From NCBI RefSeq assembly GCF_018333375.1, contig NZ_BORW01000036.1, positions 1 to 51,159 on the forward strand: a DNA stretch of 51,159 nucleotides. The letters run 5' to 3'. The translations under genes and the position numbers were made by a program. Positions 17,585 through 25,005 of the stretch are shown piece after piece. Below the pieces are notes generated by a model. That model was given only the letters and a program-made list of their open reading frames with translations, did not search any database and was not told where the DNA came from. This stretch comes from Paenibacillus cookii. GTDB taxonomy: Bacteria; Bacillota; Bacilli; Paenibacillales; Paenibacillaceae. Every line of letters begins with the position of its first letter. Positions within the stretch are counted from its first letter, which is position 1.

Positions 17585-19072
17585 CTATGGCATGGCTACG
17601 CCCGGAAGGCGGCCGGCAACCTCCTCGATGGAGGGACCGGGATTTCCCTTGACGTAACGATCGAAAAATGCAACGGTGAGCGCGTTGATCGAAGCTTGCA
17701 TCTGCCTCGGTTCGGCTCCTTTCGGGTGAAGCAGCGGCGAGAACAGATAAAAATCGGTAAAGCTCATATGGTTCGCGTGGGCAAAAGTGACCGAATACGC
17801 CTCGCTCGAGGCAGTGGCCCGTTGGCGTCGTTTCGCGGACTCGTCCCAAAATTGTTCGTAATCCTCCCGGCTGCGGCCGGATTGTTGGATCGCCTGATCC
17901 AGCGATTTGTCGAAGACGTCCCGGCTGATGCTCAGTTCCGCGTTCATTTGCAGATAGGGTTTGCCGAAGCCGCCTTCCGGCACGGGCTTGCCGTAAAGCG
18001 TGCCGTCCATGTTCAGGGCTGCTTTGACCCGTCCATCCGCCAGCAGCATTTGCGCTGCCGTGGCGCCGCCGAAGGAATGGCCGAACATGCCGACCTTGTT
18101 TAGATCGAGCCTGCCGGAAAACATCCCTTTTTGGCTCGGATCGTTCAAACGCTGCAATTGATCCAGCACGAATTTGGCGTCCCGGACCCATAATCTGCTT
18201 TTTTCCTCATAAGCATCGAAGCCGGATGCATGTTCAAGCTTGAGCATGGCCGTATGGTCCGGAAAAACGACGGCGGCCGCATCGTAGGCATGGTCGATGC
18301 CGACCACGACATATCCGCGGCTGGCGAGCTCCGCCACCTGGAACGTGTTTTGGTTCCGGAAGCCGGTTAATCCGTGGGAAAACAGCAGCACCGGGTAACG
18401 TTCCTGTTCCCTGGATGGTTCCGCATTTTGCATCGCATCGGTATGCACGTATTTAAGCTGGCCCAGCAGGAACGGGGGAAGGGTGATCGCCTGGCGCAAG
18501 CCGTCCAATATTTCGGGCAGGTGCTCGATGTAGGGGGCCGGCCCCGTTCCGGTACCGGCTTGGGCCGGATACCAGATTTGAATCATGAGCTTACGGCGAT
18601 CGGCAGGGTCCGCGGTGGCCGTTTCTTCCCTGCTTGGATCTTCAAGCATCATCGTCGTGGTTCCCACCGGGTACGGCCCTTGGGGTTTGACGAAACTGAA
18701 GACGGGCAGAAGGGTCGGCAGCGCGACCGACACTCCCGCATATACGAGAAACAGGAACGCCACGATTCCGCGGCGGAGTCCTTTTGCTGCGGCACGCGGT
18801 TTTTCCGGCAGCGTATCTGTCCGGGCCTCCGCTTTTCGCGACGGATGCCGGCGGCGCAGGGCCAAGCCTCCGGTGACAAGACTGGCTGCATAGACCGGAA
18901 GCATCTGCCAGCGATATCCTTCGGCGATGATTTGAACCAAGCTAAGAACTGCCGTTACGGCGGTGGCCCAGGCATACCCATAAAACGAGCGTCCCCGTTT
19001 CCTTGTAACCAGAACGCTGCCGAGAATCAGCGTAAAGTTCGCGATGAATAAGGCAATTTCTCCAATTCGCAT
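17585..19072 (-). CDS. Membrane-anchored alpha/beta hydrolase, PAF-acetylhydrolase-like
   Basis: A 495-residue protein. The N-terminal third has three or four hydrophobic helices (about 4-22, 28-47, 51-66 and 102-121), so the enzyme part is tethered outside the membrane. The C-terminal part is an alpha/beta hydrolase of the PAF acetylhydrolase / dienelactone hydrolase type: PVLLFSHGLTG (oxyanion region), nucleophile elbow GHSFGG and a late HANHMSFTDF with the probable catalytic His. The ATG at 19072 has AGGAGG at proper spacing; the frame opens 12 codons earlier without a ribosome site. It is divergent from a two-component system with phased repeats between, so it may be a target of that regulator. 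The substrate is unknown; lipid ester hydrolysis is the family expectation. Confidence 0.85.
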   Translation of the reverse strand: MRIGEIALFIANFTLILGSVLVTRKRGRSFYGYAWATAVTAVLSLVQIIAEGYRWQMLPVYAASLVTGGLALRRRHPSRKAEARTDTLPEKPRAAAKGLRRGIVAFLFLVYAGVSVALPTLLPVFSFVKPQGPYPVGTTTMMLEDPSREETATADPADRRKLMIQIWYPAQAGTGTGPAPYIEHLPEILDGLRQAITLPPFLLGQLKYVHTDAMQNAEPSREQERYPVLLFSHGLTGFRNQNTFQVAELASRGYVVVGIDHAYDAAAVVFPDHTAMLKLEHASGFDAYEEKSRLWVRDAKFVLDQLQRLNDPSQKGMFSGRLDLNKVGMFGHSFGGATAAQMLLADGRVKAALNMDGTLYGKPVPEGGFGKPYLQMNAELSISRDVFDKSLDQAIQQSGRSREDYEQFWDESAKRRQRATASSEAYSVTFAHANHMSFTDFYLFSPLLHPKGAEPRQMQASINALTVAFFDRYVKGNPGPSIEEVAGRLPGVAMP

Positions 19073-19120
19073 GTTTTTCCTCCTGTCTTGGATGTGTATC
19101 ATCAGCATATCAATCGAGAC

Positions 19121-19159
19121 TGTAGCCCATTTGTAGCCAACCTTACATTATCCTTACAA
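19121..19159. promoter_or_regulatory. Four 11-bp phased repeats, candidate response-regulator sites
   Basis: TGTAGCC occurs at 19121-19127 and 19132-19138, and TTACA at 19143-19147 and 19154-19158, so repeat starts are 11 bases apart across the region. OmpR-family regulators bind direct repeats spaced by about one helical turn. The block ends one base before the -35 of the two-component promoter and lies upstream of the divergent hydrolase. Binding is inferred. Confidence 0.5.
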
Positions 19160-19188
19160 TTGACATTCGTTGCGCATGGGACGATCAT
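19160..19188 (+). promoter_or_regulatory. Promoter of the two-component operon
   Basis: TTGACA at 19160-19165 is a perfect -35. The best -10 at 17 bases, GATCAT (19183-19188), is weak, as expected of a promoter that needs an activator. The phased repeats directly upstream fit positive autoregulation. Confidence 0.5.
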
Positions 19189-19259
19189 AGCAATGTATAT
19201 TTTTATATGAATAGGGCGGACAAGCCGCCAACATACAAGTGGAGGAAGAAATCATATTG

Positions 19260-19997
19260 ATGCATGAACGAAGAGAGATCGAGGAGCGTACGATTCTTGT
19301 CGCGGATGACGAGCCGGAGATCGCGGAGCTGCTGAAACTGTTTCTGGAGCGGGAGCGTTGCCGCGTGATCGTGGCGGGAAACGGGCAGGAGGCATGGAGG
19401 ATCATTCAGCAGGAACAGGTGGACCTGGCCGTGGTCGATATTATGATGCCGGAGCTGGACGGTTACCAGCTGATCGGGCGGATCCGGGAAAAACATACGA
19501 TCCCCGTCATCATTTTGTCGGCCAAGGGCGGTGACGTCGATAAGGTGACCGGGCTTGGGATCGGGGCGGACGATTACATCTCCAAACCGTTTAGCCCGAT
19601 CGAGGTGGTGGCGAGAATCAAAGCCCAGCTTCGCCGTTATTATGAGCTGAAAGGGGCCGGCGGAGACGGTGCTTCGCCGAAGCTTGCCACCGTCTGCGGG
19701 CCGCTGAAGCTGGATCACGAAGCCTGCATGCTGTACAAACGGGGCCAAGAGATTGCGCTTGGGCCGCTCGAATATAAGCTGCTCAAGCTTTTGATGGAAT
19801 CGCCGGGAAGGATATTCACGAAACGCCAAATATACGAAAACGTATGGAACGAGCCTTATCTGGAGGACAGCAACACCGTCATGGTTCAGATCAGCAGGCT
19901 GAGGGACAAGCTGGAGGACGACCCGAGGGAACCGCGGTTTCTCGTGACCATTAAAGGGCTGGGATACAAACTGGATCCAAGGGACGTGGCGCCATGA
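19260..19997 (+). CDS. OmpR/VanR-type response regulator
   Basis: A 245-residue regulator. The receiver domain (about 10-125) has the acidic pair in LVADDEPE, phospho-acceptor D60 in VVDIMMPELDG, and K in ISKPFSP. A winged-helix effector domain (about 145-240) has the TKRQIYENVWNEPYLEDSNTVMVQISRLRDKL pattern. The open frame begins at GTG 19239, but GGAGGAAG lies inside that extension, so ATG 19260 (or TTG 19257) is the likely start. It overlaps the kinase gene by four bases. Overall it resembles the VanR group common in Paenibacillus; the signal is unknown. Confidence 0.92.
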   Translation: MHERREIEERTILVADDEPEIAELLKLFLERERCRVIVAGNGQEAWRIIQQEQVDLAVVDIMMPELDGYQLIGRIREKHTIPVIILSAKGGDVDKVTGLGIGADDYISKPFSPIEVVARIKAQLRRYYELKGAGGDGASPKLATVCGPLKLDHEACMLYKRGQEIALGPLEYKLLKLLMESPGRIFTKRQIYENVWNEPYLEDSNTVMVQISRLRDKLEDDPREPRFLVTIKGLGYKLDPRDVAP

Positions 19998-21442
19998 GGA
20001 ACATGCGAAGCGTCCATGCGGGCTTAATGCTTAACTACGTCCTTTTTTCCGTCATTCTCGGCATCATTGGTTTCATGGTGTACAAAGGCATGTATGATGC
20101 GCGGGACCAGTACTTGAACCAAACGCTGCCCATGGTGGAAGCCAGCCATTTGATCCGGGACGATTGGGAAAAGATTCCCTATGAAACCGTTCAATCCTTG
20201 GGCGGTTACATTCAGGTGCTGGATTCCGATTTGCGCGTCGTTTTTTCGCGCGGCAGCGGCAAGGAAAAAGCCAAATCCGCTTATACGGAGGAGGAGGTGT
20301 ACGCGATGTTTTATGACGGAAACCGCTCGGCCTACTATTCTTTGGCGCCTTTCGTTGCGCCTGACGGCCGGCCATACCGGCTGCTTGTCGCGATCCCGGG
20401 CGGGGCCGTTCAGAAGGAAAGCCGGTTGGCCAAGACGAACGCCGAAATCACCGGCGTATTTGCCGGTCTTCTGCTGCGGGGTTTGTTGTGGTTCGCCGCC
20501 GCGTTTTTGGCAAGCGTATGGCTGTACAGCCGGATCACGGCCAAACGGATTACGAAGCCGCTCGCCGCGGTAACCCGCGGACTCGACCGCATCGCCGAAG
20601 GCAGGGAAGACGAGAGGCTTTATTATCGGGCCGACCGGGAGCTGATGGACCTCCAGTTTCGCTTCAACCGCATGGCCGACAGGCTCAAGCAGGCCGAGGC
20701 GGCAAAACGGAAGCTTGAAGAAGGGCGCCGCCGGATGATGATGGATATTTCCCATGACCTCAAAACGCCGATTACGACGATCCAAGGTTATGCGGAAGTG
20801 CTGCGGCTCGGCATGGAGCAGGACAAAACGCAAAGGTTCGAATTCGCAAACCGCATCTATTTGAAAGCCAAGTTCATCGCTTCGCTTGTCGATGACTTGT
20901 TCGAACTGACCAAGCTTGAAAGCTTGGAGCCGGCGTACGAGCGCAGGACCGAAGATTTGGCGGAGCTGTGCCGTACCGCGGCGGCCGATCTATATGATTC
21001 GTTCGCGCAAAAAGGCATCGCCTTCGATGTCCGGATTCCGGAAACGCCGGTCAGGGTATGCTGCCACGAGGGGCTGATACGCCGGGCGGTCACGAATTTG
21101 TTGGCCAATGCGCTGAAGTACAATACGGAGGGCGCCCGCGTATGGCTATCGCTGGAGGTTACGGCCAAAAACGTTCGGGTGACGGTAGGAGATAACGGGC
21201 CGGGGATCGCGGATCAAGTGAAAGAAACCGTGTTCGAGCCGTTCGTTCGAGGCGACCGGGCCCGCCGGAGCGACGGCGGGAGCGGGCTGGGACTATCCAT
21301 CGCCAAAGGCGCCGTCGAGCGGCATGACGGACGGATTTGGCTCGATCCGGAAGCGAAAGGCACCGTCATCCATATCCTCCTCCCGACTCAAAATTGCACG
21401 GAAGCCGCCAAGGTTGAAGGGCGAACGAAAATGACAATTTGA
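19994..21442 (+). CDS. Sensor histidine kinase (VanS-like)
   Basis: A 482-residue membrane kinase. Helix 1 lies at about 10-28, an extracytoplasmic sensor of about 120 residues follows, helix 2 is at about 153-178, and a HAMP domain runs to about 240. The dimerisation box ISHDLKTPITTIQGYAEVL places the phospho-accepting His at 254. The ATPase part shows the N box (NLLANALKYN), G1 (DNGPGI) and G2 (GGSGLGLSIAK). It is translationally coupled to the response regulator (ATGA overlap) and followed by a good terminator, so the two genes form one operon. Confidence 0.93.
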   Translation: MRNMRSVHAGLMLNYVLFSVILGIIGFMVYKGMYDARDQYLNQTLPMVEASHLIRDDWEKIPYETVQSLGGYIQVLDSDLRVVFSRGSGKEKAKSAYTEEEVYAMFYDGNRSAYYSLAPFVAPDGRPYRLLVAIPGGAVQKESRLAKTNAEITGVFAGLLLRGLLWFAAAFLASVWLYSRITAKRITKPLAAVTRGLDRIAEGREDERLYYRADRELMDLQFRFNRMADRLKQAEAAKRKLEEGRRRMMMDISHDLKTPITTIQGYAEVLRLGMEQDKTQRFEFANRIYLKAKFIASLVDDLFELTKLESLEPAYERRTEDLAELCRTAAADLYDSFAQKGIAFDVRIPETPVRVCCHEGLIRRAVTNLLANALKYNTEGARVWLSLEVTAKNVRVTVGDNGPGIADQVKETVFEPFVRGDRARRSDGGSGLGLSIAKGAVERHDGRIWLDPEAKGTVIHILLPTQNCTEAAKVEGRTKMTI

Positions 21443-21457
21443 GCCATGCCTACGCAC

Positions 21458-21484
21458 ACGCCGGAATGTTCCGGCGTTTTTTTT
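21458..21484 (+). terminator. Terminator after the histidine kinase gene
   Basis: ACGCCGGAA (21458-21466) and TTCCGGCGT (21469-21477) form a perfect 9-bp stem with a two-base centre, followed by a run of T to 21484. Confidence 0.88.
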
Positions 21485-21494
21485 CATTTCGTAC

Positions 21495-21522
21495 AAACCT
21501 TTGGGGACTCCCGCGTATCTAA
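21495..21522 (+). promoter_or_regulatory. Candidate ECF promoter upstream of the first sigma gene
   Basis: AAACC (21495-21499) and ATCTAA (21517-21522) lie 17 bases apart. The same spacing and -10-like ATCTAA occur upstream of the secreted protein at 23323 and the second sigma gene at 24460. ECF genes commonly control themselves through AAC-type -35 motifs. This copy is the least similar of the three. Confidence 0.4.
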
Positions 21523-21573
21523 AAGATATGCCAATGAACGATAGGGTGAATACGGTCAAAGGAGCAGAGAAAA

Positions 21574-22134
21574 GTGAACGTAAAACAAGAAGTAAAAAAA
21601 GCGAGGAAGGGGGACCATGAAGCATTCATCCGGCTTGTGGTTGACATCAAAATGAAGATGTACGGGCTGGCTTTCTCGATTCTCCGCAGCGACGAGGATT
21701 GCGCCGACGCCATGCAGGAGACGATCCTGAAAGCGTACAAATCGCTTCATACGCTGAAAAAAGCGGAGTCTTTCCATACCTGGATCTGCAGAATACTGAT
21801 CAATGAATGCCACCAGGTATTGAGAAACAAGAAACGGCTGGTCCCCGTGGACAATATGGAAGACATGGAACAATTAAAGCCCGCATCCGATTATGATTCG
21901 CTGGATATCCGGGATGCCGTCGAACAACTGGACGAGCCGCTGCAGACCGTCATCCAGCTGTTTTATTTTCGGGATATGCCTCTGTTGTCCGTCGCCGAAT
22001 TGCTGGGCATAACGGAAAATGCGGTCAAAGGGCGCTTGTTCAGGGCACGCCGGAGGCTGCTTCAAATATTGGGCGATACGCCGGAGAGGAAGGCAAAAAA
22101 GCATGGATCTGAACGATATCGAGATGAAGCTTAA
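21574..22134 (+). CDS. ECF RNA polymerase sigma factor (SigV-like), copy 1
   Basis: A 186-residue extracytoplasmic-function sigma factor. Region 2 (about 20-90) has the typical YGLAFSILRSDEDCADAMQETILKAYKSL and FHTWICRILINECHQVLR motifs. Region 4 (about 120-175) has LQTVIQLFYFRDMPLLSVAELLGITENAVKGRLFRARRRL. It starts at GTG 21574 behind AAAGGAG. It overlaps the downstream anti-sigma gene by 32 bases, so the two are made together. About half of its region 2 is identical in pattern to the second sigma factor at 24460, so the pair probably arose by duplication. Confidence 0.92.
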   Translation: MNVKQEVKKARKGDHEAFIRLVVDIKMKMYGLAFSILRSDEDCADAMQETILKAYKSLHTLKKAESFHTWICRILINECHQVLRNKKRLVPVDNMEDMEQLKPASDYDSLDIRDAVEQLDEPLQTVIQLFYFRDMPLLSVAELLGITENAVKGRLFRARRRLLQILGDTPERKAKKHGSERYRDEA

Positions 22135-23170
22135 GGACAGTCGGGTGCCGATCCCGGACGAACTGCCGCACATTGTCGGCGAACGCATGGCTGCGGCGTT
22201 TGAGGAATTGCCGTCTTTAACCGTAAAGCGCAGGAACAAGTGGTTATACGTTTGCGGTTCGGCAGCCGCTGCTTTTGCGGTGTGCCTCGCTTTGCTGGGT
22301 TCGGCGTTCGTTTCGCCGGCTATGGCCAAATCGCTGAAAGGGATTCCCTTTATCCAGGATTTATTCCAATTGACTCACCAGATCGGTTTGCAAACCGCCG
22401 ACGAAAAAGGCATGATGGACGAGCTGAATGCCAGCGTGACGCATCACGGGGTGACGCTTCGGATTCCGAAACTGGTCTATTCCGGGTCAAATATTTATTT
22501 CGTATTGGAACAGGATACCGACGACCATCTGTTCACCAATCGTGATTTCAGCGTCAATGGCATGGTCAACGGGGAAGTCGTCGATATGACCGTAAGACAA
22601 GGGACGATGAAGAATTGGGGGCGTACAGGCACCCCTTCGGCCTCAATAGTGACGATCAGCCATCAGGAATTCAGCTCTAAGGACCATACCCCTTACCGAT
22701 TCCCGGACGAATTTACGTTAAACCTGAAAATCACTTTGGCGGGGATGGAGAAGGATCCGTTCATGTTCGACATTCCCGTCAAGAAAAACGAAACGGCGAC
22801 CAAAATCGTAACCTCGAACGATCCGCCGAAGGAATGGAAACAATTCAAAATTTCGCTGGGGAAAATCGAACTCACGCCGGTGATGACCAAACTGACGATT
22901 AATGAAGATTATGCGAAGCAAGATCTGACTAAGCGGAGAGAGAGACTGCGATACGTCCTTGAGGATCAGGACGGCAATCAGTTGGATTCCTCCGGCAGCG
23001 GATATGGAGGCGGCATTCCCGGCACGACCATGGTGGCGATGCACATGGATATGGACCCTTTCGAACGGATGCCCAAACGACTCAAAATCAAGCCGTACCT
23101 CATTTCGCATGAAACGCGAAAAAAGATGTTCATTCCGGAGCTGGAGATGACGGTGACGGTCGACGAATAA
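22103..23170 (+). CDS. Anti-sigma factor, DUF4179-type, copy 1
   Basis: A 355-residue single-pass membrane protein. The first 45 or so residues are cytoplasmic (MDLNDIEMKLKDSRVPIPDELPHIV...) and should bind the sigma factor. One helix (about 46-70) follows, then an outside region that begins with VSPAMAKSLKGIPFIQDLF, the DUF4179 signature. A C-terminal domain of about 120 residues (DUF5643-like) ends in PYLISHETRKKMFIPELEMTVTV. ATG 22103 with AGGAAGG is the start; the frame is open further upstream inside the sigma gene. Such proteins hold the sigma factor at the membrane until an envelope signal releases it; the signal here is unknown. Confidence 0.87.
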   Translation: MDLNDIEMKLKDSRVPIPDELPHIVGERMAAAFEELPSLTVKRRNKWLYVCGSAAAAFAVCLALLGSAFVSPAMAKSLKGIPFIQDLFQLTHQIGLQTADEKGMMDELNASVTHHGVTLRIPKLVYSGSNIYFVLEQDTDDHLFTNRDFSVNGMVNGEVVDMTVRQGTMKNWGRTGTPSASIVTISHQEFSSKDHTPYRFPDEFTLNLKITLAGMEKDPFMFDIPVKKNETATKIVTSNDPPKEWKQFKISLGKIELTPVMTKLTINEDYAKQDLTKRRERLRYVLEDQDGNQLDSSGSGYGGGIPGTTMVAMHMDMDPFERMPKRLKIKPYLISHETRKKMFIPELEMTVTVDE

Positions 23171-23244
23171 CGAAGCTTGGATTCGACAAAAGCCTTAAGA
23201 TCGTATGGGGAAGCTTAACGAGGGGAGGAATCGTTCCTGCCGTA

Positions 23245-23272
23245 TAACAATTCCGGTACCCGGTCCATCTAA
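23245..23272 (+). promoter_or_regulatory. Candidate ECF promoter upstream of the secreted sensor-like gene
   Basis: TAACA (23245-23249) and ATCTAA (23267-23272) are 17 bases apart. The sequence around them closely matches that at 24397-24424: both have CCATCTAATCC followed by ATAGAGGGCC. Upstream of the motif, similarity continues for about 30 more bases, so the whole promoter region seems duplicated. The gene start lies 51 bases downstream of the motif. Confidence 0.55.
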
Positions 23273-23322
23273 TCCTATAGAGGGCCCTCGAACGATACTG
23301 AAATGTTTAGGAGGAACTATAC

Positions 23323-24264
23323 ATGAAGTCGATATATAAAGTGATGAGCGCCGCCGTCTTGGCCAGCTGCTTATTGGGAGGAGCCGCATGGGGGACAGCT
23401 TACGCAGCCCAGGCTCAGGCAACCAAATCCGTTTCCGGCACCGTGACCCAGCAAGACATTTCCCTGCGCATCTCCAAGGCGACATACGACGGCAACGTCG
23501 TTCAGCTGGAAGTCGAACGTAACGGAAAGGGCCTCGTCGGAGGCATGACCGACTGGAAATGGGATGATCAAAAACAAGAAAGCGTTCAGGAAAAAGGAGC
23601 GATTACATCCCTGGAACTCTTTATTAACGGCATCTCCGCCAATGCGTACGGCGGGTCCAAGCTATGGGAGCGCCCCAACGTTACTTGGCAAGCGGGTTCC
23701 AGCCCGGACAAAGCGCTCATCACGATGGCCGATGCGACTTATCTCGGAGATAAAGCCAGCCTGAAGGTTTTGCCGGACAACTTCAAACTCACGGCGAAGA
23801 TTACGCTGAAAGGCGTCAACAAGCCGTATACGCTGAACGTTCCCGTACAAAAAAATGCAGGCACGGTGAAGAAGCTGAATCCGAACATCACGAAAAAATC
23901 GGGTAAAACCTCCATCACATTCAAAAAGGCAAACGTGACTTCGCATTCCGCGAGACTGCAGCTGATCGTTACGGGGGTGGACGCGAACACGACGATGCTG
24001 TACGATTTTTTTGACGATCAAGGCCGGAAAATCGAGCAGTTATCGGGCGGAAGAGGCACCGACGAAAACGGGGCCAAAGGGGTCATGTACCACGACATTT
24101 TCCTGGATATGCAGGGGAAAAACATCAAGTCCATTACGATTAAGCCGGCCAAACCCGTCTTTGAGGAACCGGGCGCCACATCCGGCGCATTCAAGGTAGA
24201 TGACCAAGGCGAAGTGGTGATGGAATACTTGAAAGATCTCGAAATGACTGCCAAGATAAAATAG
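23323..24264 (+). CDS. Secreted protein resembling the outer part of DUF4179 anti-sigma factors
   Basis: A 313-residue protein with a cleavable signal peptide (residues 1-29, cut after AYA) and no other membrane segment. The mature part follows the outer half of the two flanking anti-sigma factors: DISLRISKATYDGNVVQLEVER, an EKGAITSLELFINGIS block as in the second anti-sigma, NFKLTAKITLKGVNKPYTLNVPVQK, and a C-terminal domain ending FKVDDQGEVVMEYLKDLEMT. It lacks the sigma-binding head and the anchor. It may be a soluble competitor, ligand carrier or signal for the anti-sigma sensors; this is inference. GGAGGA precedes the ATG, and an ECF-type promoter shared with the sigma genes lies upstream. 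Confidence 0.8.
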   Translation: MKSIYKVMSAAVLASCLLGGAAWGTAYAAQAQATKSVSGTVTQQDISLRISKATYDGNVVQLEVERNGKGLVGGMTDWKWDDQKQESVQEKGAITSLELFINGISANAYGGSKLWERPNVTWQAGSSPDKALITMADATYLGDKASLKVLPDNFKLTAKITLKGVNKPYTLNVPVQKNAGTVKKLNPNITKKSGKTSITFKKANVTSHSARLQLIVTGVDANTTMLYDFFDDQGRKIEQLSGGRGTDENGAKGVMYHDIFLDMQGKNIKSITIKPAKPVFEEPGATSGAFKVDDQGEVVMEYLKDLEMTAKIK

Positions 24265-24332
24265 AAGCAGCAGCATAAAAGGCTTATCCTACACTTTTTT
24301 TAGGGTTCAATGAATTTTGGAAACATCGCGGT

Positions 24333-24367
24333 CCCTTTCCGGCAGGCACCTGTTCGCCGGGAAGGGA
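24333..24367 (+). other. GC-rich hairpin between the secreted gene and the second sigma gene
   Basis: CCCTTTCCGGC (24333-24343) can pair with GCCGGGAAGGG (24356-24366) with one mismatch. It lies before the second ECF promoter. A T run stands earlier, at 24295-24301, not after the stem, so it is a doubtful terminator. Confidence 0.35.
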
Positions 24368-24396
24368 TTCTTCGTTCTGCCGCAATTTTTTCCATA

Positions 24397-24424
24397 TAAC
24401 ATTTCGCGCCTCCGGACCATCTAA
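24397..24424 (+). promoter_or_regulatory. Candidate ECF promoter upstream of the second sigma gene
   Basis: TAACA (24397-24401) and ATCTAA (24419-24424), spaced by 17 bases, sit in a block nearly identical to 23245-23272. Autoregulation by one or both ECF factors is likely. The motif ends 35 bases before the GTG start. Confidence 0.55.
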
Positions 24425-24459
24425 TCCATAGAGGGCCTTTAAAAGGAGATGAAAGCAAC

Positions 24460-25005
24460 GTGATAACCATGGCACTTGAAGTCAAGAAGGCGCAGAAGGG
24501 AGACCTGGATGCGTTCGTCCGCATCATGCGCGATCTGGAGCCCCGGCTGTACAGCTTGGCTAAGTCCATTCTGAGAAGAGACGAAGACTGCGCGGATGCG
24601 ATGCAGGAGGCAACGCTGAAAGCCTATAAATCGCTGTCGACATTAAGAAAACCTGAATATTTCAAGACATGGATGATCCGGATTCTCATCAACGAATGCA
24701 ATCAATTGCTGCGAAACAGGCAGCGGACCGTGGTGATGGACGAGCTTCCGGAAGCGAAAACCTCGGAGGCTTATTATGGCAGCTATCAGAAGGTGGATCT
24801 TCAGGAGGCGGTGAGCCGGTTGGACGAGTCGCTCCGAATCGTCATTCACCTGTTTTATTATCAGGATCTTCCGATTAAGCATATTTCAGAAATTCTCGGC
24901 ATTTCGAACGGTGCCGTCCGGGCGCGCCTGCACCGGGCAAGGGGCATTTTGGCGGATCAAATGAAAAACGGAAAGGAGGGGGATTTATCGTATGAGCCTG
25001 TTTGA
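24460..25005 (+). CDS. ECF RNA polymerase sigma factor (SigV-like), copy 2
   Basis: A 181-residue ECF sigma factor. Region 2 has LYSLAKSILRRDEDCADAMQEATLKAYKSL and FKTWMIRILINECNQLLRNR; region 4 has LRIVIHLFYYQDLPIKHISEILGISNGAVRARLHRAR. It begins at GTG 24460 with AAAAGGAG about ten bases upstream; an ATG three codons later is too far from that site. The last 14 bases overlap the cognate anti-sigma gene. Its close similarity to the factor at 21574 raises the chance of shared promoters and cross-talk. Confidence 0.92.
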   Translation: MITMALEVKKAQKGDLDAFVRIMRDLEPRLYSLAKSILRRDEDCADAMQEATLKAYKSLSTLRKPEYFKTWMIRILINECNQLLRNRQRTVVMDELPEAKTSEAYYGSYQKVDLQEAVSRLDESLRIVIHLFYYQDLPIKHISEILGISNGAVRARLHRARGILADQMKNGKEGDLSYEPV

